IMG/VR virus record: IMGVR_UViG_3300046458_000064
Location: 1 to 21,496 of that record
Length of the DNA: 21,496 nucleotides
DNA from: a virus
Strand: one strand, 5' to 3'
Of the stretch, positions 6,185-14,321 are shown piece after piece. Position 1 is the first letter of the stretch; each line of letters opens with the position of its first letter. A program made the position numbers and the translations under genes. Below the pieces are notes generated by a model, which was not told where the DNA came from, made no database searches, and worked only from the letters and a program-made list of their open reading frames with translations.

Positions 6185-6606
6185 CACGGCACATCCTTGA
6201 AGAACACGTGGCCGCCCAGCTTAAGCGTCTGCTTTGCCTTCGCCGCCCAAGCCGGCGCCTTGATGCTGGTGGCGTAATAATGCGTAGCGCCGCCGGTTGG
6301 ATCAGGCACCTTGCCGTCGATCACCTGGTCAGCAGCGATCCGGCATTGCGCCAGCTCGCGGAACGGGATCTGCTTCACGCCGATCAGGAACTGGTAGTTC
6401 GGGTCGGTCTTGTTCCAGCAGCTGAACTGCCACGGCTTTTGGCAGACCCCAGCGTAGCCCTCGCCCCACCACGAATTGGTCTTGCCATCGAATACGCGGT
6501 TGCGGATCGTCCAAGCCACGGCGATCTGGCCGGCGGTTCCTTCGCCGCGAGCTTCGCCCCAAATCGTGCGGGCGAGGATAACGCGGTCTTGTTCGGTAAC
6601 TGTCAT
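6184..6606 (-). CDS. Cell wall hydrolase, SleB/Hydrolase_2 family (endolysin)
   Basis: A 140-residue peptidoglycan hydrolase. The sequence LARTIWGEARGEG near the N-terminus, with Glu residues typical of the lytic-transglycosylase-like SleB/CwlJ fold, and the following IAVAWTIRNRV and VCQKPWQFSCWN are diagnostic of Hydrolase_2 proteins. These serve as endolysins in many Pseudomonas prophages. There is no signal peptide or N-terminal anchor, so export would need a holin, which I do not see in the window. I start at the ATG at 6606 because GGAGA precedes it by 7 nt; a GTG lies one codon upstream. It overlaps Rz by the TGATG junction, and an intrinsic terminator separates it from the tail-fibre genes upstream. 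Confidence 0.9.
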   Translation of the reverse strand: MTVTEQDRVILARTIWGEARGEGTAGQIAVAWTIRNRVFDGKTNSWWGEGYAGVCQKPWQFSCWNKTDPNYQFLIGVKQIPFRELAQCRIAADQVIDGKVPDPTGGATHYYATSIKAPAWAAKAKQTLKLGGHVFFKDVP

Positions 6607-6620
6607 CACTTTCTCCAGGC

Positions 6621-6656
6621 AAAAAAATACCCGCTCAGGGCGGGTTCGTTTTTTTT
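6621..6656 (-). terminator. Intrinsic terminator between fibre chaperone and hydrolase
   Basis: Stem ACCCGC/GCGGGT with a 5-nt loop is followed by T7 on the minus strand and by TCG-T8 on the plus strand, so it could work in both directions. The minus-strand T run leads directly into the CTGGAGAAAG ribosome site of the hydrolase gene. Confidence 0.8.
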
Positions 6657-6663
6657 AGCAGCT

Positions 6664-7086
6664 TCAGATTGAAGGCGCGGCGCGGGCCACGGTCGTCTCT
6701 TCGTTATAGGGCGCTGGCTGCTCAGGCCAAGCGGGCTGAGTCGGCCAGATCGGCTGGCCGGTCACTCGGCCCAGAAGAACGCGATACGTCTTCCAGTCAG
6801 TCAGCGCCGAAACGCGAATCGGCTTTTCATCGACTTCCTCGGGTAGCGCGTAGTCGCCATCGATGGCATCGTTGATCGCATCAATACGGCCTTGGAGTGC
6901 GGTAATTTGCGCAGTTGCGAGGCGGGTTCTTGCGTTCAGGTCGGCCGTCGTGTCGCGCAATAGATCTTGTGCGGCGATTGCGTCGATGAGCGATTGAGGA
7001 ATCATCTCCACGTAAGATTCACCTTCCATCAAGGCCATGTCGGGATTGATGGCTCTCCAGCTTGAAGCAGTGATTGCGTAGGGCAT
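6664..7086 (-). CDS. Tail fibre assembly chaperone (Tfa-like)
   Basis: A 140-residue protein of the caudovirales tail fibre assembly family, which helps fold or trimerise the tail fibre encoded just before it. The N-terminal part is a small variable domain (SWRAINPDMALMEGESYVEMIPQ). The centre is a coiled coil (DLNARTRLATAQITALQGRIDAIND). The C-terminus has the family hallmark, a Trp-Lys-x-Tyr-Arg segment followed by a Pro/Trp-rich stretch (WPTQPAWPEQP). The ATG at 7086 has AGGTGAG upstream, overlapping the stop of the fibre gene, so the two are translationally linked. A much longer open frame extends upstream inside the fibre gene, but its residues look out of frame. Confidence 0.85.
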   Translation of the reverse strand: MPYAITASSWRAINPDMALMEGESYVEMIPQSLIDAIAAQDLLRDTTADLNARTRLATAQITALQGRIDAINDAIDGDYALPEEVDEKPIRVSALTDWKTYRVLLGRVTGQPIWPTQPAWPEQPAPYNEETTVARAAPSI

Positions 7087-7090
7087 TTTC

Positions 7091-8344
7091 TCACCTGTCG
7101 AAGTAGTAACCGATGCAGTACACGGAGGCCTTCGCATTGCCGCTGGCCTGGTAGGTAATCGTTCCATCTGAAGAAATGGCGCATCGGGCGTTCTGCACTT
7201 GCCCCGATTGCACAAAGATGGACCAGCCAGTGGTGATCGCGGTGCCCGCATCCGATGGTGTGAACTGGGCGTAGGTTCCAGCTGAGCCGGGGTTTTGCCA
7301 AGCTCCTTCAAGAGTGTGGGCAGTGACGGGCGTGCACGGCCTGCACGAAAACGAAGCTATCCCAGATACTGCGCTGAGAAGAATGAATGGGGCGGTCTGG
7401 GGATCAGCGTGCTTGTAGCAGACATAACCTTGGTCTGGGTAATGCTCGAACTTATAAACTTGGTTCGCCGTTGTTTTTGCCAAAAGCGATCCGATATAGC
7501 GTCGGGTGTTATCGCCAGTCTTCTGATGCGCCTGGTTGTAGTAGCGAGCCGGACTGGTCCCGCTTTGCTCAATGGCGCCAGCAGCTGTCAGATATATGTG
7601 GATGGAGGTATTGGCCGCGCCTGATGGCGCGATGGTTCCGCCGGGGTAGGCCACCACCTTTTGGGCTGAAGGCACGTATGCGCTGCCCGGCCCGATCACA
7701 ATCGACGTCGCTGATGTCCAGGTCAGCGTCAATCCTTCAATGTAGCCAAGCGCACCGCCGTTCCCGCCCTGCTCCCGCGACAGTGGCACGGTCAAGCCTG
7801 TTATCTCGGTGATATCACCGTTTTGCCCTTTGCCGGCCTTGCTGAACTGCAACTTCGCCAAGGCCGCGAGAACGTTGTCCGTTGCAACAACAGCAGAGGC
7901 TTCGCCCGGCAGCGTGAACCCAGCCAGAGTTGCAGCCCTTACTCGTGCGTCGGTGAAATACTTGTTGGTCGAGCCGTCCGGTAGGCCGTCCGCGTCCGTG
8001 AGTCCTAAAGCCGCCCGCACGCCGACCAAGGTTGGATCTTCGCCCAACACCGCCAACACGCCGCCGAACTGATTCTTCAAGCTGTTGAAAGCGTCGGCCA
8101 GTAGTTTCGGATAGCCCTGCACTGGCATGATCGCGTAGGCAGATCCGCTTACGGTAGCGCCTTTATATGCGGGGATGATCGAAAGCTGGGTCGGACTGGC
8201 GATGTTGCCGATCTCATAATTCAGCCCATCAGGCCCTACGAACGCATCGCCCACTCGAGCGTTGGCCACAAAATCGGCATTCGTCCCTACGACAGTCGTT
8301 GATCCGCTGGTGACGGCGACTGTTCCCCCTCGGAGCCAAGGCAT
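7091..8344 (-). CDS. Phage tail fibre protein
   Basis: A 417-residue fibre/tail protein. The N-terminus (MPWLRGGTVAVTSGSTTVVGTNADF) is a beta-rich module common at the start of Pseudomonas prophage fibres. A stretch with the fibre-repeat-like phrase STNKYFTDARVRAATLAGF follows near residues 140-160. The C-terminal half is Gly/Ser/Thr-rich with several cysteines and probably forms the receptor-binding part. The ATG at 8344 follows AAGGAAA by 6 nt. The gene is flanked upstream by a terminator and downstream, 4 nt away, by the fibre chaperone, which supports the role. Which receptor it binds cannot be read from the sequence. Confidence 0.85.
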   Translation of the reverse strand: MPWLRGGTVAVTSGSTTVVGTNADFVANARVGDAFVGPDGLNYEIGNIASPTQLSIIPAYKGATVSGSAYAIMPVQGYPKLLADAFNSLKNQFGGVLAVLGEDPTLVGVRAALGLTDADGLPDGSTNKYFTDARVRAATLAGFTLPGEASAVVATDNVLAALAKLQFSKAGKGQNGDITEITGLTVPLSREQGGNGGALGYIEGLTLTWTSATSIVIGPGSAYVPSAQKVVAYPGGTIAPSGAANTSIHIYLTAAGAIEQSGTSPARYYNQAHQKTGDNTRRYIGSLLAKTTANQVYKFEHYPDQGYVCYKHADPQTAPFILLSAVSGIASFSCRPCTPVTAHTLEGAWQNPGSAGTYAQFTPSDAGTAITTGWSIFVQSGQVQNARCAISSDGTITYQASGNAKASVYCIGYYFDR

Positions 8345-8367
8345 GGTGTTTCCTTTTTTTGGTCGAT

Positions 8368-8392
8368 AAAAAAACCCGCTCATCGGCGGGTT
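8368..8392 (-). terminator. Intrinsic terminator before tail fibre gene
   Basis: On the minus strand a 7-bp stem AACCCGC/GCGGGTT with a 6-nt loop is followed by T7. It lies 11 nt after the stop of the upstream 241-residue tail gene and just before the fibre ribosome site. Confidence 0.82.
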
Positions 8393-8402
8393 GTATGTAG
8401 AT

Positions 8403-9128
8403 TTACAAAGCGCGCATGGGCCTAGCGGCGAACGTCGTCCTGCCGTTCTTGGCAGTGCCACCCTCGGAACTGACCAGTGCCCCCACGTAACCATTGAGTG
8501 TCGAGCGCACACCTGCATGGAAGCCGCAAGGAGTCTCGAGCGTTGTGTTGCCGTTATAGATCTTCCCGCCCAGCAAGGTGGAGGCGAGGAAATAATCCTC
8601 GTAGGACCCGGTCCATGGCATCTGGTACCCACTCCAGTAGATGCCAGACACCTCCCCTCCTCTGTTATCCAGCGACCAGCCCTCGTTGATCGGGAATCCT
8701 GTCAGGACCAGAAGGTTGTCCGCTCCAACGAAGATCTGTTCATTGGCTGCATTGCGCAGTCGCAGATCATATTGATTCGGCGGTGAGGTTGAGCGGAAAG
8801 TCGCTACCAGCCATTTACCGCTGCAGTCCGTACTGTTGAACGGCGCCATCAAGTGAAGTTTGAAGGCAAAGCCCGTCCAGTTCCCTGCACCGCCCGAGTG
8901 AATCAGCGTGTGATACATACCTTGGTTGGTCGGATTGAGGAACACATGAGGAGCGTCGGCGGTGGTTATTGGCGAAGGGTAAGTGATGACTGCAGTAGTG
9001 ATTGTTGTTGGCGAGGTCGGGGGTTTACCAATCGAGTAGCTGCCTGAAGCCGCGACGTTTAGAACCCTGTTTTCGCTATCGATCTGAAAAAAGTTCGACC
9101 CGTTTCGCGACCGGAACCCGTAGTCCAT
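8403..9128 (-). CDS. Putative phage tail structural protein
   Basis: A 241-residue protein without signal peptide or membrane segment, located between J and the tail fibre in the late operon. It begins MDYGFRSRNGSNFFQIDSENRVLNV, an N-terminal pattern that recurs in small virion proteins downstream of J in Pseudomonas prophages. The rest is beta-rich and Gly/Thr/Ser/Trp-rich (SGIYWSGYQMPWTGSYEDYF), with little charge. It starts at the ATG at 9128 behind AGGAGCG and lies 8 nt from the previous gene. Position and composition indicate a tail-tip or fibre-associated structural protein; the exact role is unknown. Confidence 0.75.
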   Translation of the reverse strand: MDYGFRSRNGSNFFQIDSENRVLNVAASGSYSIGKPPTSPTTITTAVITYPSPITTADAPHVFLNPTNQGMYHTLIHSGGAGNWTGFAFKLHLMAPFNSTDCSGKWLVATFRSTSPPNQYDLRLRNAANEQIFVGADNLLVLTGFPINEGWSLDNRGGEVSGIYWSGYQMPWTGSYEDYFLASTLLGGKIYNGNTTLETPCGFHAGVRSTLNGYVGALVSSEGGTAKNGRTTFAARPMRAL

Positions 9129-9136
9129 GCTCGCTC

Positions 9137-9433
9137 CTATTGGTATGTCAGGATGAAAACATTGAGCACCATGCCTTGCCCGCGCCTTACCCTTAACTGT
9201 CCCGCCGACCAGAAAACGGCAGGCAAGGTAGAAAATTCATTGGTCGGATTGGGCAAAGTTACACAGACAAATGACTGTGCGGTGATCTCCGGCATGCTGA
9301 TGAAGCTGGTAAAGTCACTTGTGATCGGAGGGACGGTGACCTGTTTTGTCACGACTGATCGAACGGTCATCGTCGATGACTCCAGCGTCACCCTTCCCAT
9401 TGCGTCTTTCGTCCTCGCGCCGTAGTAATCCAT
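9137..9433 (-). CDS. Small tail-tip associated protein, hypothetical
   Basis: A 98-residue protein whose ATG overlaps the stop codon of J (TGATG) and which is preceded by GGGAAG at 8 nt, so it is probably translationally coupled to J. It is beta-rich with hydrophobic and Thr residues (TVRSVVTKQVTVPP, GMVLNVFILTYQ) and has no signal peptide. Its N-terminal MDYYGARTKD loosely resembles that of the next gene (MDYGFRSRNG), so the two may be related virion components. No function can be assigned beyond a probable structural role near the tail tip. Confidence 0.72.
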   Translation of the reverse strand: MDYYGARTKDAMGRVTLESSTMTVRSVVTKQVTVPPITSDFTSFISMPEITAQSFVCVTLPNPTNEFSTLPAVFWSAGQLRVRRGQGMVLNVFILTYQ

Positions 9434-12400
9434 CACGTCATCTTCCCGAGCGCTGCGCGCTCGATGTAGTTGAGGTCGTAGACGTAGATTCCGTTGTTGT
9501 TGAGCAGCGTATAGCCGCTGTCGGACTGACCACGTAGTGTGAACGTCCCTGCCGGAATGTTGATCTCGAGAAGCGGCAGGCCCTGATTGTTCAGCGCTGC
9601 AGACCTCAGCGTCATGCCAAGCACCAACTCCTTGATGAAGGCCTGGCTGATGATTGCCGTGTTCATGAACACTTGGCCACCTTGAACCACGAACGGCGCA
9701 ATCATCTGCCCGCTCACCTCATCCAGAATCGCAAAACGCTGAGCGAACGCGAGGATCTGCGACTCCTGCTGCTCGCCTTCTACACCAATGGCCAAGCCAG
9801 CCATGACGGTTCTCCCGCCTACGGTGGTGGACGTCTTGATCGTTGTAAGCGCTGAAACCTTACCGTTCAAGCCAGCAACTACGGTGCTGGCAATCTCGGC
9901 CTTTGCTGTGGCGTCACTTGTTTTCGCGGTGAGGGTGTCGATCTTCTGAGCCGTCGCTTCCTTGTCGGTCGCTACAGCAGTCGCCAGAGAGGTGACATTT
10001 GCCGCGTTGGTTTCCACGGCCGCATCAAGCGTCGTGATCCTGGTTGCAGACGCTCGGTTTTCCTCCGCCCTCACTTTGTCGTTATTCACGATGCTGGCTG
10101 TGTTTTTCCAGCCGTGAAGCGCATCGGCCATTGCACCGGTTCCATCATCTTCACGCCAGGCAGCCTGCAGCGCCTGCATCGTCGATGCCTGCGCCGACAC
10201 CTTGCCGTCGAGGGTTTCGATCTGCGCGCTGTGTTGCTGAACCTGCAAGGCCAAGGCATTGGTGGTCTCAGCGATCGTCCCCATGTCATACCAGAACTCG
10301 GGGTCCGGTGGTGCCGTGCCGGCCGGTACAGCCTTGATCGCCGAGAACAAGCGACCATCGAGCCGAACCACTTCACCTTTGCCATACGGCTTCGCCGGGT
10401 CATAAACCATGGCATCGGTAATTTCACCGATCAGCTCTTCCAGCTCCTGCTTGGCCTGTTCGATCCGGTCGTTCACCGACCCTTCCTCATCACCCGAGAT
10501 CTTCCCGATTTCCTCGAGCAGTTTCTGCCCCAGAGCGGACTCCTGGATCTTGCCGAGGAAGTACTTCTCGTACTCAGACTGGTCGATGCTAACCTGCCCG
10601 TTGACCCCGTTCACTGCTGGAAACCACGGACCAACGTTGCCAGTTCGGTCGACCAGACGCGCCCAAAAAAACAAGCTGGTACCGGGAACGATGTTTTGCA
10701 TTTCGTGGTTTGCCTGTGGGTAGGCAAAGTCTGCCAACTTCACAGCGGCGGCCAGATCGTTGGTCTTGCTGTTCCATATCTCGGTGCGCTGGGTGTCTTC
10801 CGCACCAGGTGGGAACCCCCACTCAAGGCCGATACCGTAGACCTTGCTAAAGGTATGCAGGAAAGCCACCGCAGGTGGCAAACCCTCCTTGCCGCTGAGG
10901 TTGGTCAAGATCGAGTTGCGCCAGATCGACGAGATATCGAACACACTCACCGCGCGAACCCGGGCCACATAGGCGCCAGCGTAGATTCCGACCACGTCCA
11001 CGTTGGTCATGCCGGTACGCTGCAGCTTGATCCAGTTGCCGCTGTCTTTGCGCCATTCGACGTCGTAGCCGACCGCGCCATCTACGGCTGGCCATGTGAT
11101 CGTCATGGTGGCCACGGCCAAGCCCTGCACAACCGATGAAGTCGACGACAGCGAAACACTCGCCGGCGCTGGAACGACGGTGATCGGGATCACGCTGATC
11201 GGACGCTCTTCCAGGCGTGCGCCGGTGTCGATGAAAGCGAACTTGCTCGGCTCGAACTGGAGCGCGCTGATTTCGTAGTCGCCCTCGGTGGTGCGCTTGG
11301 TACGCAGCACACGGTAAAGCGGGATCGCCAGATCATCCGCATCAAGCGCCCACTGCAACTGCGCCACAGGCGGTTCGCTGTAGGCGACCGTGACAGTCAC
11401 GGCGCGGCCGTTGACGCTTTGCACGGTGCGGCCTTCGGCACGGCCGCCCGGCAGGTTGATGATCAGTCGATCACCGGCCTTGGCCTGAGTGTCGCGATCG
11501 AGCGTGATAACCCGCCCCGCCACCGCCGAGATCCGGCCGCCGACTTCACGACCCGCCAGCAACGAGTCAGCCACAGGGATGATGTGCCCCGGCAGCGGAA
11601 TAACACCTTCCATGCCGGTCTTGAACGACACAGTGCGGTCTTGGTTGTTGCTCAAGATCGCCCACTTGCCACGCCGCTGGGCCTCGGAGGCGCGAGTGCA
11701 GCCAATGGCGCTCAGCTCGGTCGGCCGGTCGCCGTAGCGGCGTTGCAGATCCAGGTCAGCGAAGGGAATGACGTCGGTGTCGTAGTTGTTCGCCGGGTTG
11801 TCGTAGCTGACTAGCGCCCGGGTGTAACGGGTCTTCGCCGACGCGCTGCCATAGGAGAACTTGCCGTCGATGACGTTGGCACGCGTGAAGACATAGTCGA
11901 AGTCCTGCGCGCGCGGCATGTCCGCCTGCATAACCAGTTGACCTTGCGCCCAGTACGTCATGCCTCGGTAAATCGCCGAGATATCACGCAGCAGCGACCA
12001 GGCATCAGCCTTGCCCTGCAGGTTCATGTCGCAGAGAAAGCGCGGTTCCTGCCCACCGAGTCCGTTCGGCACCAGTTGGTCGCAATACTGGGCGATGCGG
12101 TACAGCTCCCACTTATCGACCATGAACGGCTTGATGCGCTTGCCCAGGCCGAAACGCTCTTCCGTACAAATGCCGTATGTGATCCACGCCGGGTTATTGG
12201 TCCAGGCCGATTTCATCGAGCCGTCCCACGTCCCGGTGTAGGTGCGCAGGATTGGGTCGTAGTTGCTCGGCACCATCCAGCGACGGGCCTTGCACTTCAC
12301 GGTCACCGCCGGGATGTTGGTGAATTGCTCGGCGTCGAATTCGATGTAGAGCAGCGCAGTGTTCGGGTAGCGCAGCTTGGCGTCGATGACTTCGGTGTAA

Positions 12401-13038
12401 CCGGCCACCAGCATGGTGTCGGCGATCTTGTTGGTGTTCTGGTTCGGCGTAAGGCGGCGCACGCGGATCTGCCAGCCAGTGGTGGCGTCCGGCAGGTCGA
12501 TGCGGCGGGAGCGCTCGTAGCGCGTGGTGGTTTTGCCGTCGACGGCGTCCACCAGCACCTGCTGATAGGAGCCGCCATCGGTGGCCACGTCGATCGCGTA
12601 TTCGATGCGGTACCCGCCGACGTTGCCCTGGTCATCAGACCGTTGCAGAGCGGGCCAAGCCAAACGCATGCGCACGGCGGAAAGCTGGGTGTTGGTGATC
12701 GACCGCACCCACGGCGCATCGCTGCGCAGCTCAATGTTCAGCGACGTCTCGTTCTCGACTGATGGAATGCCCGGGATGTAGGTCTGATCCACCGAGCCCG
12801 GGCGCCAGTCCCACTTCACGTTCGGGAAGTTGTAGTTGCCGCTGGCATCGCGAATCGGCGTGTTGTCCAGGTAGATGTCGTAATCGGTCGGAATGCCGTC
12901 GAACTCGCCCTCGCCCACGGCGATCAGCAGTTTTGCAAGGTTGGTCGAGCGCAGGCTGTCGCTGGCTTCGACCGGCGACTTCGGCTTGCTGCTGCCGCCT
13001 TTCTCACCGTGGATATCGATCTGTGCTGCTGCGCCCAT
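9433..13038 (-). CDS. J: Host specificity / tail tip protein J
   Basis: A 1201-residue homologue of lambda gpJ, the central tail tip protein that contacts the host receptor. The N-terminus MGAAAQIDIHGEKGG and the SLRSTNLAKLL segment match lambda J. The conserved LRYPNTALLYIEFDAEQF, the RRWMVPSNYDP segment, and DKWELYRIAQYCDQLVPNGLGGQEPRFLCD follow in the same order as in lambda. A fibronectin-III-like domain lies near residues 625-715, a coiled coil near 815-875, and a short chitin-binding-like segment near 876-918 (YGKGEVVRLDGRLFSAIKA ... EFWYDMG). A second long coiled coil (~920-1050) and a DUF1983-type C-terminal domain (~1055-1135) complete it. The ATG at 13038 follows CTGGAGGAAAG. The C-terminal part probably sets host range. 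Confidence 0.95.
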   Translation of the reverse strand: MGAAAQIDIHGEKGGSSKPKSPVEASDSLRSTNLAKLLIAVGEGEFDGIPTDYDIYLDNTPIRDASGNYNFPNVKWDWRPGSVDQTYIPGIPSVENETSLNIELRSDAPWVRSITNTQLSAVRMRLAWPALQRSDDQGNVGGYRIEYAIDVATDGGSYQQVLVDAVDGKTTTRYERSRRIDLPDATTGWQIRVRRLTPNQNTNKIADTMLVAGYTEVIDAKLRYPNTALLYIEFDAEQFTNIPAVTVKCKARRWMVPSNYDPILRTYTGTWDGSMKSAWTNNPAWITYGICTEERFGLGKRIKPFMVDKWELYRIAQYCDQLVPNGLGGQEPRFLCDMNLQGKADAWSLLRDISAIYRGMTYWAQGQLVMQADMPRAQDFDYVFTRANVIDGKFSYGSASAKTRYTRALVSYDNPANNYDTDVIPFADLDLQRRYGDRPTELSAIGCTRASEAQRRGKWAILSNNQDRTVSFKTGMEGVIPLPGHIIPVADSLLAGREVGGRISAVAGRVITLDRDTQAKAGDRLIINLPGGRAEGRTVQSVNGRAVTVTVAYSEPPVAQLQWALDADDLAIPLYRVLRTKRTTEGDYEISALQFEPSKFAFIDTGARLEERPISVIPITVVPAPASVSLSSTSSVVQGLAVATMTITWPAVDGAVGYDVEWRKDSGNWIKLQRTGMTNVDVVGIYAGAYVARVRAVSVFDISSIWRNSILTNLSGKEGLPPAVAFLHTFSKVYGIGLEWGFPPGAEDTQRTEIWNSKTNDLAAAVKLADFAYPQANHEMQNIVPGTSLFFWARLVDRTGNVGPWFPAVNGVNGQVSIDQSEYEKYFLGKIQESALGQKLLEEIGKISGDEEGSVNDRIEQAKQELEELIGEITDAMVYDPAKPYGKGEVVRLDGRLFSAIKAVPAGTAPPDPEFWYDMGTIAETTNALALQVQQHSAQIETLDGKVSAQASTMQALQAAWREDDGTGAMADALHGWKNTASIVNNDKVRAEENRASATRITTLDAAVETNAANVTSLATAVATDKEATAQKIDTLTAKTSDATAKAEIASTVVAGLNGKVSALTTIKTSTTVGGRTVMAGLAIGVEGEQQESQILAFAQRFAILDEVSGQMIAPFVVQGGQVFMNTAIISQAFIKELVLGMTLRSAALNNQGLPLLEINIPAGTFTLRGQSDSGYTLLNNNGIYVYDLNYIERAALGKMT

Positions 13039-13056
13039 GCTTTCCTCCAGGCATAA

Positions 13057-13079
13057 AAAAAACGCCTCAAGGGCGGTTT
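13057..13079 (-). terminator. Intrinsic terminator just before J
   Basis: On the minus strand CGCC-CTTGA-GGCG, extended by three A-T pairs after one mismatch, is followed by T8 and then directly by the ribosome site of J. The stem is short, so readthrough is plausible. Confidence 0.65.
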
Positions 13080-13180
13080 GGTCACAAGCGCTGAGGCTCA
13101 CGTAAAGTTTCATCGCACAGATAGCAAAGCGGATTAAATTCCAAGTAATTGCGCGAATCCGTGGAAACGATTTTCCCATC

Positions 13181-13206
13181 AAAAGCCCTCCTTCAACTTG
13201 GAGGGC
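13181..13206 (-). terminator. Intrinsic terminator behind tail assembly gene I
   Basis: A 7-bp stem GCCCTCC/GGAGGGC with an 8-nt loop is followed by TTTT on the minus strand, 35 nt after the stop of gene I. A second GAGGG/CCCTC hairpin (about 13211-13231) lies between it and the stop. The rest of 13039-13240 holds only the terminator before J and no separate gene. Confidence 0.75.
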
Positions 13207-13240
13207 CAATCCCTCCTCGTTTGGGTGAGGGTTTTTGCTG

Positions 13241-13843
13241 TCAGGTCTTATCTTCCGCCAGGATCGAGGCTGAGATGATCATCCCGCCCCACCGGCGTTC
13301 GCCGATACAGATCGGAACCGGGTTGCCACTGGCCGTGGTGTTCTTGGCGCTACCGAAGGCGTAGGACGGGGAGTTTTCGGGGGAGGCGCTTTGCTTCAGG
13401 CCTGAGGCTTGGGGGCTGAGCATCTGGATCACGCCGCCGGCGACAAGGCCGATACCCGCGCCAATCAGTGGCGCACCAAATGGTGTGGTCGAAAGAAACG
13501 TACCGGCAACGATCAGAACAGCACCGACAATGGTTTGAATCAACCCAGCCTTCTTCCTTCCGTTGATGGCCGGCACGATACGAATGTCGGTTGCGCCACC
13601 CAAGCCAAATTCCGCTTCGCCAACGTTCTTTCGATTGCGAAACACGGCGAAGCGCATGCCCAGCCGATCAAGGCGCTGAATCTCCTCCTTGAACCCCTCA
13701 AGCGTTGCCTTCAATGATCGGAAGGCTTCCCAAGTCTGGCCAGAATCCAATACTCGACGATGAACTCTGCCAAACTTGGCCGCAAGAGATCCGGACAGCT
13801 TGATCGTAGTCATCGGCTGATAATGAGCAACGCTCGATTGCAT
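13241..13843 (-). CDS. I: Tail assembly protein I (lambda gpI family)
   Basis: A 200-residue protein of the lambda tail assembly I family, which is needed to build the tail tip around J. The N-terminal two thirds contain TTIKLSGSLAAKFG and the middle part FRSLKATLEGFKEEI typical of the family. Residues ~100-145 hold hydrophobic Gly/Ala-rich segments (TIVGAVLIVAGTFL; PLIGAGIGLVAGGVIQML). The C-terminus has the hallmark GNPVPICIGERRWGGMIISASI. The start at 13843 follows GGAGAA by 6 nt; the alternative ATG at 13813 has no ribosome site. It directly precedes J as in lambda, but with an unusually long 200-bp gap carrying two terminators. Confidence 0.9.
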   Translation of the reverse strand: MQSSVAHYQPMTTIKLSGSLAAKFGRVHRRVLDSGQTWEAFRSLKATLEGFKEEIQRLDRLGMRFAVFRNRKNVGEAEFGLGGATDIRIVPAINGRKKAGLIQTIVGAVLIVAGTFLSTTPFGAPLIGAGIGLVAGGVIQMLSPQASGLKQSASPENSPSYAFGSAKNTTASGNPVPICIGERRWGGMIISASILAEDKT

Positions 13844-13859
13844 GACTTTCTCCAGACAT

Positions 13860-13881
13860 AAAAAAACCGCCCGAAGGCGGC
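13860..13881 (-). terminator. Intrinsic terminator between lipoprotein gene and I
   Basis: On the minus strand CCGCC-TTCG-GGCGG, a textbook stem with a UUCG tetraloop, is followed by T7 running into the CTGGAGAAAG ribosome site of gene I. It lies 16 nt behind the lipoprotein stop. Confidence 0.9.
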
Positions 13882-13896
13882 TGAATGCGAATTGAT

Positions 13897-14319
13897 TTAC
13901 TGATAATCGACATATGGTCCGATAAAGAAGCCGCTCATGTCTCCACTGATTCGGTAGAGGCTTTCTTTGCCACTTTGCACATTGGCAGAAATTGTACGAA
14001 TGGCTGCCCCGCCGCACAGCCCGGAGCCAGCGAGACCTGCTCCAATACTTGGATTCCCCGGCGGCAGGTAAAAGGAGGCGCGTTGACCAGTGCCGATTTT
14101 CGCGGCCTTCCGGCCATCGACATACACGACGATGTCACAACCCGATCCAACCATTCCGGAGTCCCGGACGACCGTTAGCTTGCCGCTTTCGCCAGTAGGT
14201 TTGGTTTGAAACGCGTACAGCTCATCACGCGGCACCGGATCAGCCTGGCTCACCGGAATAGCGGAAGACGCACACCCAGCCAACAGCACTACCGCCAGCG
14301 CCCCTATCACAATCCGCAT
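13897..14319 (-). CDS. Phage-encoded lipoprotein (third of the cluster)
   Basis: A 140-residue lipoprotein. Residues 1-~16 (MRIVIGALAVVLLAGC) form a short signal peptide with lipobox LAGC. The mature part is Gly- and Val-rich, with VVRDSGMVGSGCDIVVYVDGRKAAKI and ASFYLPPGNPSIG. This resembles the beta-sandwich periplasmic lipoproteins of the DUF2846 type (my recollection; not checked). Three further Cys/Gly-rich positions lie in GLAGSGLCGGAAI. The ATG at 14319 has AAGGAGT placed at the very end of the upstream gene. The sequence encoding its leader is similar to those of the other two lipoproteins. A superinfection-exclusion role, as for T5 Llp or phi80 Cor, is possible but not shown. Confidence 0.85.
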   Translation of the reverse strand: MRIVIGALAVVLLAGCASSAIPVSQADPVPRDELYAFQTKPTGESGKLTVVRDSGMVGSGCDIVVYVDGRKAAKIGTGQRASFYLPPGNPSIGAGLAGSGLCGGAAIRTISANVQSGKESLYRISGDMSGFFIGPYVDYQ

Positions 14320-14321
14320 AT

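Noticed and set aside
6664-7311. Long upstream extension of the fibre chaperone and similar extensions of fibre (to 8632), gene I (to 14017) and the P63C gene (to 16697)
   Set aside because: The extra residues are translated from other genes or from terminators in the wrong frame, and good ribosome sites precede the shorter starts.
7091-9436. Diversity-generating retroelement acting on the tail fibre
   Set aside because: No reverse transcriptase, template repeat or variable repeat pair is visible in the window.
10114-11139. Long plus-strand frame opposite J
   Set aside because: It is a shadow of the GC-rich J codons; J matches lambda gpJ along its whole length.
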